Both the position numbers and the translations under genes were made by a program. This document shows, one piece after another, positions 22,015-32,550 of a stretch of 64,000 nt of DNA. Under the pieces are notes generated by a model, which did no database searches, was not told the origin of the DNA, and was given only the letters and a program-made list of their open reading frames with translations. The DNA is from Ustilago trichophora (lineage: Eukaryota; Basidiomycota; Ustilaginomycetes; Ustilaginales; Ustilaginaceae): assembly GCA_900323505.1 (NCBI GenBank), contig OOIN01000003.1, forward strand, positions 2,150,802 to 2,214,801, in the 5' to 3' direction. Every line of letters begins with the position of its first letter. Position 1 is the first letter of the stretch.

Positions 22015-24390
22015 ATGAGCTTCACACCACGCTACGGCTCGTCCGTAACGAGGGATTACACCTTGCTTCAAGGCCATCCTAGCTCGTATCACCATTTTGG
22101 TGCCCTTGGCTCGAGCCAGCAACGCGTTGCTAACCAACAACCGACTGCAGCGGACGATGACGCTCACAGCACCCACGGCGATCACGATCACGATGACGAT
22201 CACTATGACCACGATCAAGAAGCTGAAGCCTCGGCATCTTCCATCCATCTCGACGATGCCACCGATAACGGTCTCAGCAACATTTCGCTTCCTGCAAACC
22301 ATCTAGCTGTCCCCAGCTCCCCTGCCTTTGGTCGCGGCAATCGTCTCGCAACCGCTCCCATCGCATCGCCCCGAAATCGCCGACCCAGCGTCAATGCTTA
22401 CTCACAAGTCGCGGGCATTCCATCCGAGTATCTGCTCGGAGGCTCCGCCGTTCCTCCCACACATCACCCCAATTCCGCTTCCAACATCACCCTCGGAGCA
22501 CCCGTCGCACCATCGTCCACTGTACCAAAACAAACCAGAGCATCTCTCCCAGATGGAGATCAACGTAGAAGCGAAGAGTTAGACGCCACCGAATCTACTT
22601 CACTCCTTCACCGCCGACCAACACACCACGCAGATGCTCATCAACACCATGGCCAAAGTGCAGTGTCCTCCTCGTACGGTGCAGTGCGACGTTCATCCAT
22701 CGACGGTGCCAGCATCGTCAGCGGCGGCCCAGGTGTCAGCGGCTGGGCGGCTGCAAACATGATGCGAGAAGCTCCTTTGCCAGGGGTTGAGCAGATCGAG
22801 TCGATTGCTCGCGAGTCCCACGACCACATTGCTTGGAGGGAGGCTAGAGTCTTGATTGGTTATACTGTCCCCATCTTTGCCACCCATCTTCTAGAACTCT
22901 CGCTCTCGGTAGCCTCTGTCTTTTCTCTCGGCCACCTTGGTACCGTCGAGCTTGCCGCCGCCTCCCTCTCCAGCATGACCGCCAACGTCTCTGGCTTCAG
23001 TGTTCTTTCTGGTTTCATCTCGGCCCTCGACACTCTTCTCCCATCCGCGTATACCCAACAACCCAAGTCGGTCGGACTGTGGACACAGCGCATGGGCGTC
23101 ATTCTCATGGGCATTCTCCCCCTCATCCTCGCCGTTTGGCTCAATGCAGAACCGATCTTGATCAGCATCGGTCAGGATCCCGAGGTCGCCTATCTTGCAG
23201 GTCGCTACCTTGCCGTGCTCTCCATCGGTTTGCCCGGTTATGCTCTCTTTGAGGTCTGCCGACGTTACTTGCAGGCGCAAGGCCTTATGCACGCTCCCAC
23301 CATCGTCCTCATCTTTGTCTCTCCGCTCAACGCCATTGCCAACTATCTGCTCGTTTGGGGGCCTGACTCCATCAGGCTTGGTTTTATCGGAGCTCCACTG
23401 GCTTCAGCGCTGTCCATGTGGCTCATGGCCATCCTCTGCTTTTTCCAGTGCGTCCTCGGTCCTCGCGATGCCTGGGACGGCTTTACCACCGCAGCCTTCA
23501 AGTGGGATGGTGTCAGGCCCGTTCTCTACCTCGGTTTTGCTGGCATGATCAGTCTTGCCGCTGAATGGTGGGCTTGGGAGATTGTCGGTCTCGTCACCAG
23601 CCAGCTCGGTGTTGTCGCGCTCGCTGCCCAATCGGTGCTCCTCGTCAGTTCCTCCGTCACGTACCAGCTGCCCTTCGGCGCTTCGGTGGCTACTGCCGTC
23701 CGCGTCGGCAATCTTCTCGGCGCCAACCGACCCGACGAAGCCAAGATCTCGAGTCGAGTTGCTCTCATCCTTTCGCTTGCCATGGGTGGTCTCAACTCTG
23801 CTCTCTTCCTCATCTTCCGCAAGCAGTGGGGTTGGCTCTTCAGCTCCGACATCGAAGTCATCAAGCTCGTCGAGTACATCTTGCCCTTGCTTGCTTTCTT
23901 CCAAGTTGCTGACGGTATCTGTGGCATTGCTGGCGGCGTTCTCCGTGGCACCGGAAGGCAGGCGGCTGGAGCTGGCATCAACATGGTTTCCTACTACATT
24001 ATCGGCATCCCAATTGGCCTGATCCTCACCTTCACTCGTATCAACCTCGGACTGGCTGGCCTCTGGTGGGGTTTGACCATCGCGCTGCTATTCGGCTCGG
24101 CCGGTATGATCTGGCTCATCGGCATCACGGACTGGGATTGGGAGGTCAAGAAGGTACAGCTGCGCATGGCTGTCGACGATCCCTCAGATCCTTCTCACCA
24201 AGCTGCTACATCTGCACATGGCAACGCAAAGCCCGATCCTGAGGCCGCATCCGCCCCTCGCCTGGCTCAGACCTCGTCCGCCGTCGAAGCCATCAACAGC
24301 CGTGATCCGGCCCTCAGCCCCCTTGGCCTGCGTCCATCCTCGCTGGCTGGCTCCGTGATCGAGGAGGAAGAGGACCAGGTGTCCATCTGA
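22015..24390 (+). CDS. MATE-family multidrug/toxin efflux transporter (791 aa)
   Basis: Twelve-TM antiporter that exports organic cations or metabolites across the plasma or vacuolar membrane. The long N-terminal cytosolic region is rich in His/Asp (GDHDHDDDHYDHD) and Ser. The first MatE half starts at WREARVLIGYTVPIFATHLLELSLSV..., then YTQQPKSVGLWTQR, GLPGYALFEVCRRYLQAQG and NAIANYLLVWG. The second half shows SLAAEWWAWEIVG, LPFGASVATAVRVGNLLGA, ADGICGIAGGVLRGTGRQ and GLAGLWWGLTIALL. These match eukaryotic MATE proteins. Single exon. An in-frame upstream ATG at 21856 would add about 50 residues. It is convergent with the SAC C-terminal gene. Confidence 0.93.
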   Translation: MSFTPRYGSSVTRDYTLLQGHPSSYHHFGALGSSQQRVANQQPTAADDDAHSTHGDHDHDDDHYDHDQEAEASASSIHLDDATDNGLSNISLPANHLAVPSSPAFGRGNRLATAPIASPRNRRPSVNAYSQVAGIPSEYLLGGSAVPPTHHPNSASNITLGAPVAPSSTVPKQTRASLPDGDQRRSEELDATESTSLLHRRPTHHADAHQHHGQSAVSSSYGAVRRSSIDGASIVSGGPGVSGWAAANMMREAPLPGVEQIESIARESHDHIAWREARVLIGYTVPIFATHLLELSLSVASVFSLGHLGTVELAAASLSSMTANVSGFSVLSGFISALDTLLPSAYTQQPKSVGLWTQRMGVILMGILPLILAVWLNAEPILISIGQDPEVAYLAGRYLAVLSIGLPGYALFEVCRRYLQAQGLMHAPTIVLIFVSPLNAIANYLLVWGPDSIRLGFIGAPLASALSMWLMAILCFFQCVLGPRDAWDGFTTAAFKWDGVRPVLYLGFAGMISLAAEWWAWEIVGLVTSQLGVVALAAQSVLLVSSSVTYQLPFGASVATAVRVGNLLGANRPDEAKISSRVALILSLAMGGLNSALFLIFRKQWGWLFSSDIEVIKLVEYILPLLAFFQVADGICGIAGGVLRGTGRQAAGAGINMVSYYIIGIPIGLILTFTRINLGLAGLWWGLTIALLFGSAGMIWLIGITDWDWEVKKVQLRMAVDDPSDPSHQAATSAHGNAKPDPEAASAPRLAQTSSAVEAINSRDPALSPLGLRPSSLAGSVIEEEEDQVSI

Positions 24391-24697
24391 TTTTCTCAGT
24401 GCCAATTCCTCTGGCTCCATACAGCAACACATCATTCATATTCATTTCCATATCAGTCATCTTTGCAACACATGAAGCAAGAGGTTTGAAGCGCCGGTAG
24501 AAGTGTGCAGAACAAGGTGGATGCTTGGCATGCTGAGCCTGACTCGACGGTGCGGCTTCGAAAGAATGTCACGGATGAATCATTTGCAGAGGTAGATACG
24601 GCATGGTCATGCTCCGAGGCTAGAATTAGGGGTATAAGAGCAAGTGAAGCACAAATAGGCAGCAACAATGGACAGATGCAAAGCGGATGGGCGTATC
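24391..24697. other. Convergent intergenic region (MATE / SAC part B)
   Basis: 307 bp between two 3' ends. No gene or repeat recognised. Confidence 0.6.
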
Positions 24698-26299
24698 TTA
24701 TAGCCAAAGACGACGCTTCAAGCCTTCAATCAGAGGGCCAAACAGCGGCATCATGGCCTTTGCCTCGTCGAGACTGTGTTGGCAGGCAAGCAGATTGCAG
24801 GGGAAGAGTCGATGAAACAGATTAGTCTTGTCGCATCCCAGATTCCAAAGTACAAGCCAACGCCGGAATACATACCTCTGAATAGTCTTGTGCGTGATAA
24901 AAGGCTGTTCTACGTCCTCATCATCAGGATCGAAAGCTCCCGCATCCATACAGTACTCGCGCAACAGCTCGACGATCATTCCTACTTTTCGTTTGGATGA
25001 GACACACCCTTCCTCGTCATCGTCATCTTGAGCATCGTATTCACGCGTGCGTTTACCTATGGCATCGTTGCCTCGCTGAGACTTTGGTGGATTGCCCTTG
25101 ACCGTGTGATGCAGGTGACGCGAGCGAAGTGTTCCATTGGCGTTGGAGAGTATCCTAGGATCGTCGATCTCGTCCGAGATGGCACGGAAGGCAAAGATGC
25201 GCCGAGCAGATTCAGTTGCGTGGGCAGAGGAAGCCGTCTCAGCAGCAGCAGTGGTGGTGGTGATGTTCTTAATTGAGGCTGTGGTGTTGCTGCGCGAGAT
25301 CGAGTTGAGATACGTCACGACAAAGCCCCAGTTGTCATCTGGATGCGAAGATTCGTTTGGCGAGGTCACGTAGAGGCCTGAACATAAGCATGGCGTGTAG
25401 AGAGTAGATAGATGGGGACGAGAGCGAGCGTCAGTACTCGAGCTTTTTGCTCTACCGAGCAGCGCGATGGGAGGAGAATTCAAGACATACCTTCTTGAAT
25501 ACCGACGATATCGCCAGCGAGGACCTTGGTAAATTCGTTGAGCTTCTCACTACCAAAGTCGTAGCTGCAGACATACAGTGCCTTGGCCGTCAGAAGCGCT
25601 ACTTTTTCCTCGAGCTTCAACGCTTGGACCGTGTTGGCTTGCAAAGGTGAGCAAAGTGTCCAGCCGCCGATCAAGTCCTCAGACTCGGGAACGACTTCAC
25701 GACGACAGCTTTCAATCGCAGAGGCTCGGACACGTGCCAGACGGATTGATTCGGATGGATCACGGCTGTTGAGATCGTCGTAGTAGCGCTCAAGACCGTG
25801 CAGACCGATCGAGCCGTAAGTGAAGTCGAGGACGGTCTGTCGGAAGAAGTCGGTCACGGCGCCTTGCACCATTCTGTATACCGAATTGGTCGCATCGTCT
25901 GTTTGAGCATCCAGAGAAGCAAGTGTGGTACATGATTCGTCAGTGAGGCTGCGCCGAAGCATTGGTCGACACCAGAAAAATAGTGTTCTACGTACTGATC
26001 ATGCCGAGGAAGCTCCTCTTTCCTGTCCTCGTGAAATCAACCTTGAGCGCATCCGTGTTGGAATAGCAGTGCGAGATAGCGTTGGCATTGTTGGCCCAGA
26101 TGTCGTTAAACGCATCGTCGAGCGCCTTTTCCATCAGCACAAACCGAGCTTTTGGGATATGGCTGTCTTTGGAGAGAGGAATGGTGCTGGACCTCGAGTC
26201 TGCTTCCGTCCTCAAAGGTTGGGCAGCGCTCGGTGGAGCTACTGCAGTGATGATCTTTTCTCGCGTTGCCGCTGGTGGCGACGAATCTGCGGCTGACAT
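24698..26299 (-). CDS. SAC/hSac2 C-terminal part as a separate gene (split gene, part B)
   Basis: I join four exons: 25996-26299, 25491-25898, 24876-25377 and 24698-24773, with GTACGT, GTATGT and GTATGT donors and CAG acceptors, all in frame (429 aa). The first 50 or so residues are a low-complexity linker (MSAADSSPPAATREK...). Then comes the block that normally follows the SAC P-loop: AFNDIWANNANAIS and LKVDFTRTGKRSFLGMI. Family-type continuation follows: NDATNSVYRMVQGAVTDFFR, LDFTYGSIGL, a GGWTLCSPLQ...ALYVCSYDF region resembling the hSac2 domain of INPP5F, and a C-terminal helix SLDEAKAMMPLFGPLIEGLK. It has no CX5R loop of its own, which is in the gene at 14659-17163. AG directly precedes the ATG (CACAG|ATG), so a spliced leader cannot be excluded. 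Confidence 0.88.
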
Positions 26300-26745
26300 C
26301 TGTGCTGCAGTGGATGAATATAAGAGCTGTCGAGGATATGAATGGTTTGGTAAGAGGGCATCGAAACGAAAGGGATGAGCAAGGCTCGGGTCGAAAAAGT
26401 GACGTGCATGATGCGCCCGCCCCTAAGCGACTCGGAATTGACAAAAATTCACCAAAAAAGTGGCAGCCGCGTCAGGGGAGATCACGACTTAACAGTTTGT
26501 TCCAATGCGCCACGCCCTTCTGCCCTCGTCAACATTCACGTCGCTCGCCACCATTCAAGCAGGCACAGACTCATCGCATCGCATCGCACCGTCACCAGGA
26601 ATTCCAGACACGAGAGTATGTACAGTATGCGACAATCTATTACCGTGACGAATGAAAGAGAGCGTATGTGCGATCTGAACAAGACCATTACAAAGAACTA
26701 AAAACAACGAGAATGAAATGAGATGCAAGGACAAGAGACGCTTGC
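26300..26745. other. Short intergenic region between two minus-strand genes
   Basis: 446 bp holding the promoter of SAC part B and the 3' flank of the PlsC-PAP2 gene. TACAGTA at 26621-26627. No gene seen. Confidence 0.5.
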
Positions 26746-28836
26746 TCAGCTGTCTCCGTAAGCCTTGATCTTGTTGTACAACAAGACGGAGCAGTATGAC
26801 TCTTCGATCTTACTCGCTACCAATTGACTGAAGACGGCAATATAGAAAAGAACGAAGGACAATGCAAAGAGAGACCATGCTGCTCGCATCACAGCGCCGG
26901 TGATTTCAGCACGAGTGTACTGATGCGTCCACTTGGGGAGGATCATCTTCCTCTTCTTCTCGGACAGAAGCTGCTCCTTCTCGGGGTCGTGCTTCTTGGG
27001 CTTGGGCGGAGGGTAGAGCTGGCCAGGCAGGTGGACGATAAGCACGTAGATGAGTGCGGTCGACATAAGAGCGACGAGCAGCTGCATAAAGATGAGCCAC
27101 GACGATCGGCCGAGCGGGCAAATCAAAATCGTGGCACCAGCACGGTAGAAAGCAACGAGGCAGGCCTTGCCAGAAAGAATGCTCCAAAGCATCGATGTAT
27201 TGAGGATGAGCTGTTTAGGATCGCGCAGCTTCAGCTCGTGGCCGACGTGTTCGCTCCATACCATCGCCGGGATTTTTGCGGGAAGAATGAACATTCTCAG
27301 CATCGTAACGATGAGGAAGAACGACCCTACGCCAGCCGAGATAGCAATCTGGATACCCATGGACAGCTTGTCGAATCTGGCGTCGAGGAAGGTGCTCCAA
27401 GCCCAACCCCACAGGCCTCCGACAATCCAGCCGCAGACGACATCCAAGGGCCAGTGGAGGGCGAGGTACAGACGCGAGATACCACTGGCGAGCGTCAGGA
27501 TGGTCATGATGACGTGAATAGAGGCGGGAAAGTTGAACTGAACGTCAACGTGGTTGCGGCTGAAGTAGTAGGAAGCGTACACACACGCCATGAAAGACGC
27601 GTGACCCGACGGAAACGAATAGTCGTACTGCCTGAGCGGCCGCCTCATCTGGTACGGGTTCATCTTGAGGCGATCCGCAGCGACCCAGGCGGGACGAGGA
27701 ACCGGACGGAGGACCTTGATCAGGTTGACAATGCCAAAAGTGACGACACAGGCTCGCATGATGATGATCAGTGTCAGCTGATTCCACCTAGACCAGTAGA
27801 TGCAAGCACCAATCACGATCAACACCGACTCCTGACAGATGTAATGGAAAATCAGCGACGGGATCTTGAGCCCAGGGATGCTTTGGATGAAGTTGAGGAT
27901 GGCCACCTCAAACGATCGGTAGGTAGGGTGAAGACGAGCGGAAAGCAGATGTCTCCAGGCTACCTTATCGCGGTAGTCGATGTTGTGACGCTGGCACTGC
28001 CTGAGGGAGCACTCGACGATCTGAGTCTCGCACTCCTCCTTGATCTCCTCTGCCGTCTTGCCGTGTAGTTCAATAGGCTCGAGGAGGGCATAGGTAACCT
28101 TGGCGTAGGGCATCATCATGAGCAGCAAAAAGTCGAAAAGGAAGCTCGAGTCGGCCTTGCGCAGGTGGATCGGATAGGGCATGTCGTAGCTGATGACCAC
28201 CGGTACGAGCTCGATTGCGTCAGGATGGGAAGCAGCAAACTCGAACGTAGGCAGACCAAACTTGACAAAGTTGTTGCGGGCCACTGTGACTGCTTGTGGG
28301 AAGATGACGAGATTCTTGGCAAAGTTCGGGTTGTTGGTCCACTCTTCGAGCACCTTGACCAACGGCGTGCCTCTCTTCTTGACGTAGGAGAAGGTGGAAG
28401 TGAGGTAGCCCGTGATGCCTTTCGAGGCAACTTCTGCAACAATGATGGCTGAGTTGGTCAAAGTTGGAAGGCATCCATCGAGAAAGATGTAGGGATGCTC
28501 GGCACAGTAGATGCGTCGAGTGGTAGCTTGCGAAACCTCGTTCAAGGTGGAAGCAGTGAATGTTTCGGCGGGCACTGGCTTGCCCTCGTGGTCAACAACC
28601 TCGAACTTGACGAATGGGAAGATTGACCTCGGGTGGACACCTTTGGGTCCCGTGATGTACACAGCGATTGAGATTCGGCAGAAGAGGTAGATGAGCTGGA
28701 AAATTCCCAGCACAATTCCGAACGGAATGTAGAGGATCCACAGGAAAGACCACCATGTGAGGGATTTCGGATTGAGACGTCGTGTGGGCCACGAAGCCTC
28801 GCAGGCGGCAGTGTCGAGGTCGGTTTCGACAGCCAT
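26746..28836 (-). CDS. Acyltransferase (PlsC-like) - PAP2 phosphatase fusion, membrane protein
   Basis: 696-aa single-exon frame starting MAVETDLDTAACEASW. Residues about 20-60 carry a membrane hairpin (LTWWSFLWILYIPFGIVLGI...LIYLFCRISIAVY), as in LPCAT/GPAT-type enzymes. The acyltransferase region follows, but its motifs deviate: EHPYIFLDG (HX5D instead of HX4D) and IFPQAVTVARNNFVKFG (FPQ where FPEG is usual). From about residue 350 there are more TM segments and a canonical PAP2 phosphatase: KVLRPVPRP (KX6RP), SFPSGHASF and SRLYLALHWPLD (SRX5HX3D). The C-terminus has a basic PKPKKHDPEK segment and further TM helices. The arrangement suggests linked phosphatidate synthesis and dephosphorylation, probably at the ER, but the acyltransferase may be weak or have another role. 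The frame is open upstream to 29127; the ATG at 28836 is preferred. Confidence 0.87.
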   Translation of the reverse strand: MAVETDLDTAACEASWPTRRLNPKSLTWWSFLWILYIPFGIVLGIFQLIYLFCRISIAVYITGPKGVHPRSIFPFVKFEVVDHEGKPVPAETFTASTLNEVSQATTRRIYCAEHPYIFLDGCLPTLTNSAIIVAEVASKGITGYLTSTFSYVKKRGTPLVKVLEEWTNNPNFAKNLVIFPQAVTVARNNFVKFGLPTFEFAASHPDAIELVPVVISYDMPYPIHLRKADSSFLFDFLLLMMMPYAKVTYALLEPIELHGKTAEEIKEECETQIVECSLRQCQRHNIDYRDKVAWRHLLSARLHPTYRSFEVAILNFIQSIPGLKIPSLIFHYICQESVLIVIGACIYWSRWNQLTLIIIMRACVVTFGIVNLIKVLRPVPRPAWVAADRLKMNPYQMRRPLRQYDYSFPSGHASFMACVYASYYFSRNHVDVQFNFPASIHVIMTILTLASGISRLYLALHWPLDVVCGWIVGGLWGWAWSTFLDARFDKLSMGIQIAISAGVGSFFLIVTMLRMFILPAKIPAMVWSEHVGHELKLRDPKQLILNTSMLWSILSGKACLVAFYRAGATILICPLGRSSWLIFMQLLVALMSTALIYVLIVHLPGQLYPPPKPKKHDPEKEQLLSEKKRKMILPKWTHQYTRAEITGAVMRAAWSLFALSFVLFYIAVFSQLVASKIEESYCSVLLYNKIKAYGDS

Positions 28837-30526
28837 CTTGTAGTGATGCTCAAGTGCGAGGGAGAGCGTACTGCTTGCGGAGCGTTTGAACTTCTTGCGG
28901 GTTCTGAAGCAAAATGAGGACGAAGGAACGAGGTGGCTGCGATACGGAGAAAGGAAAGAAGGGAGGGAAGGGGTGGAGGGGGAGGGGAACGCTAGATAGT
29001 TGCAGGAAAGAACGGAGAATTGTAAGGTTAGGAAGAATGAAGGGAAGTCAGAAGAAGAAATCTGAGGGAAAGAAGGGATGGCTGTGAAAGTAGGGAGTGT
29101 TCGAGGATAAGGTGATAGTGAAAGCAAAGAGCGCGGGTCCGGTCAACTTTTCTGAGCTTCACGAAGAATGGTCAACAGTCGACTGCGAAGAGATGAGAGC
29201 AAAGAGCAAGATCAAGGCAGCGTCAAACAAGTCAGATCTCGGCTTGGCGGCTGGAGTAAGACTGATGCGCACACAGGCGTTGCATGGGAAGAAGTCCGCC
29301 GGAAAATCAGCCGTTAGGAAAAAGCCATATCGGTTGGTGACCGTTCATGAATCGAGAACAAATCGAGACACGAGATGGCCTTAGATCGGCAAGCGGAACT
29401 GATTGAATGACCGGCAGCTGCATGTTGCAAATGCTCAGCATGCAAGTACAGTGTAGCATCAAATTGTCGAGGAGGAGCAAAAATGGATAGACCCTCGGGC
29501 AGCGGTGGGTGGATGTGGGCTTCGAAAATTGAGCAAGGCATGCAAAGAACGGTAAGTGCACAGGCGAAGGAGACTTGGAAGGAAGGATGGGTCTACGGAG
29601 GCCGGTGTCGCGTGCTTGTGCGTGCTTGTGCGTGTGAGGGGCGTGGAGCGAAGAGACACAACCATGTCTCAGATGCCATCCTGGACAGCTAGGGAAACAA
29701 ACGCCGACGGCGTTGTGCCCCCTTGGACGCAGTTCTGGGTCTGGGTCCATTCGGATCGGACTGTCAAATCTGAGACGTCGAGACCCGCAAATTCATTTAA
29801 CTGGATAAATCTGTTTTTACCGAGCGCAAATCAGAACCCAATGATTTTCTGGAATCTATTCGGCTGTGATTGAAAGAGGGAGCGCACGCCGTGAGAATCA
29901 CTGTCTTCGGTCCGTCAATCCCATCCGAGACCTACCCGCCGCACAGAACAAAGAGAAGCGGCTCAAAGACCGTCCGCCAAGCCGCAAATCCTTCACCGAA
30001 GTACGAAAAAGTCTCACAAACAGTTTCATACTCTTCGCCGACAGCTCGGTTGCAGGGCTCTCTTCCGTCCAGATGGTTGGCCGCGAGGCATCAGCTACAC
30101 AGCGCCGCGTTCGGCTTCCTTGGCCTCAAGCCTTGGGTCGGACGAAGGGCGGGCTTCATTTGCTGAGCCTGTCACAGTGCAGCGGGCCCTACCTTTGACT
30201 CTTGTCATTCCCACGGAGCACACCAAATCAAAGTGCAGGGCAGTAGTACTGCGAGCAAGCAAGGCTTTGACGTGTACCTCGCCAATCTCCACCTGGACAA
30301 TTTTGCCCAACAGTCCGCGGCCGAACGCAGTTTGCCGACTCTGAGAAGTTCTACTCTTAGACGAGTCCGACTTGGACTCTGGCGATGAGAGACTGCCAAC
30401 ATCCTAACTCTCTTACTTGCCATTACGAGCAGTTTAACGTCCTTCATCTCATCGTCGAGCTTGAGCATCATATCTTTCAAAGCGATGCCCCCCACCTTCA
30501 AGATACCATCAAAGGATCGAAAGACG
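28837..30526. other. Gene-free region
   Basis: 1.7 kb between divergent genes. The part next to 28836 is purine-rich on the plus strand and probably a 5' leader. Imperfect CGTGCTTGTG repeats lie near 29612-29634. No domain-bearing frame found. Confidence 0.55.
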
Positions 30527-31301
30527 ATGTTGCGTTCAAACACTTGGTCGGCCTGCATAGCCGTGGTAGCTCTGCTGAGGTCGATTGCGACTCCTACCTT
30601 GGCACAAGGAACGACATCGACGGCCTCGTCGGCGACTCCAACTTCCACCAGCAGTCTTGCAAATCCAACGGTTGCGCCTTATCTTGCTTCATGTCCTGCC
30701 GAGCTCGAGCTGCAGATCAGTATCTGTCTGGATACCGTAGCTCGTGACGGCGCTGTTCTTCCGTGCAATCCAGACGACTGGTGGTGCAACTGTAACAACT
30801 GGCAAGGCGTCATGTCGTGCTACCAGCCCTGCCCGAACCTGCAGGACCAGCTCGACATCGACTGGAACCAGCAAAATTGCCAGGGCCAGCACGGGTATGC
30901 TAACCTCTACGGTGGCAACGCTACCGACTCTTACCTTGGATCCAATATTACAACGACCGGCTCGAATGGTTATACAAGAAGCTATTACAGCGAGTAAGTG
31001 TTTTCGTCGCGTCGCATGCTGATGGGTATGGGGAGCCGACACTCCAGGGCGTAACGATGAGTACTTACACACACACACCTGCACACTCCGCTCTTCCTCG
31101 CAATTGCTTACTTTTACGCTCAACAGGATGCCAAAGACCACCACGGCATCTGCTACTAGCACCTGGACCTGGTCATCTGCTGCGACAGGAACAAACCAGG
31201 AGCGCTCCAAGTCGTCAGCATCTCAGCCTTACGCTATCCCGGCTGGGCTGCTCGCCTGCTCGCTTTTGCTTTTAGGAGCCACCAACCTTCTCCTTCTGTG
31301 A
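30527..31301 (+). CDS. Small secreted cysteine-rich protein, probably GPI-anchored
   Basis: Unrecognised family; a cell-surface or secreted role is inferred. Exon 1 (30527-30993) and exon 2 (31127-31301) join at GTAAGT...CAACAG (GA|G), giving 213 aa. The N-terminal signal peptide is MLRSNTWSACIAVVALLRSI, followed by a Thr/Ser-rich stretch. A compact domain with eight cysteines follows (SCPAELELQISIC ... LPC ... WWCNCNNWQGVMSC ... PC ... NC). The C-terminal part is Ser/Thr-rich and ends in a hydrophobic helix (IPAGLLACSLLLLGATNLLL), typical of a GPI signal. The cysteine spacing recalls fungal Cys-rich surface domains but does not fit CFEM cleanly. The inverted transposon copy begins 179 bp after its stop. 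Confidence 0.8.
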
Positions 31302-31479
31302 TCCGTCTCCATACTTTCGTCATCTCATAGAGACATGCTATGTTTGGTACACGTCGTTGTCATCTCTTTTGCATCATTGTCTCATCGTCACCGATATCGT
31401 CATAGTCTGATTTTCTTAAATTCCGTCTTCAACGGTCTCAAACACTCGGAATCGCCCCTAGACCGCCTTTGCTACAGTA

Positions 31480-32550
31480 CAGTACGTGTCCAAAAGTGTG
31501 TGAACGGGTCTAATTAAATTCTATTTTTCACCATACCTCAAAATTGTGGGGAACAGCTTGAGTGGACTCAACACCCATCATATCACTACTAAACCCGCTG
31601 TCAGACTCAAGGATGTTGTGGACAGGCATCCAATGAAACATTCCATGTACTTGCTTGCTGTACAGGGGTATTCTGACAGCACAGAATGGGGTGTGAAGCT
31701 GAATCTTCTTGTCCAGCCACCGTGCCTTCCTCAAACACTACCCATGAGCTTGGACATGGCCTCAGGCTTGTTGTGAAGCATGCTTTGGGCTTCTCTGCAG
31801 CTTTTTAAGGATGTTGGAACCACAGTCTTATCCTGGCATGCTTCACAAGTTGATTCATAAGCTCAACCTAAGTACAGAGACATCGGAAGCAAGGTGAAGG
31901 TTCAAACAACCAAACCATCTTTGAAGCTGTTTTTGTGTCACCAGCTTCCAGGAATCCCTGTCCAGCCATATGGTCTCTGTGAATGGATATAAGCTCATGG
32001 TAGCTACCTTGGAAGGTGGTTGTTTGCACAATGCAATTGCTTCATCGAGATGACCACTTGCAAAGCCAGAATTGAAGCCAAAGCACAGGAGGCCTGATCA
32101 GGATCAACAATCTTTCTCAGTATCCATATGCTGCCGTTGGTTTGAAAGACCCTAGCACCGGGCAATGCTGCACAGGTCCTGAATGACTTATCTGCACACC
32201 AACTGGATCACATTGGCAAGCTGTCTGTGGGCTTAGCTGACCAGATCAACTCATATATTACTGCCTGGGCAGCCATGGAGCTGTGGGGGGTGAATTCAGC
32301 CTGCCTCAAACACGGTTGATGAAGTGATGTCAGACAACTGGCCCAAATCACCTCTTTACTCTTGCAATCTGCCATTATGACTCCATGGTAGGCTGAACAG
32401 CCTGTCTGACATTGCCTGTACCAAGTTATAGATGTGTTGAGTAACACCTTTGCGGTCAGAATGGACCAAAATTGATGGTGTACAAGCTTGAAAAAATTAG
32501 AAAATAATTCAACAATTTAGACCCGTTCACACACTTTTGGACACGTACTG
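31480..32550. mobile_element. Tc1/mariner-type transposon, copy 2 (inverted relative to copy 1)
   Basis: Same 1,071-bp length, the same 34-bp TIRs starting CAGTACGTGTCC and flanking TA dinucleotides (31478-31479 and 32551-32552). Coordinates map onto copy 1 by a constant sum, with no indel in the compared regions, and the short frames inside are identical. It is inserted downstream of the Cys-rich GPI-type gene. Confidence 0.85.

Noticed and set aside
26824..28068. 414-codon plus-strand frame over the PlsC-PAP2 gene
   Set aside because: Antisense shadow; the translation is Arg/Asp/Glu-rich with no domain.
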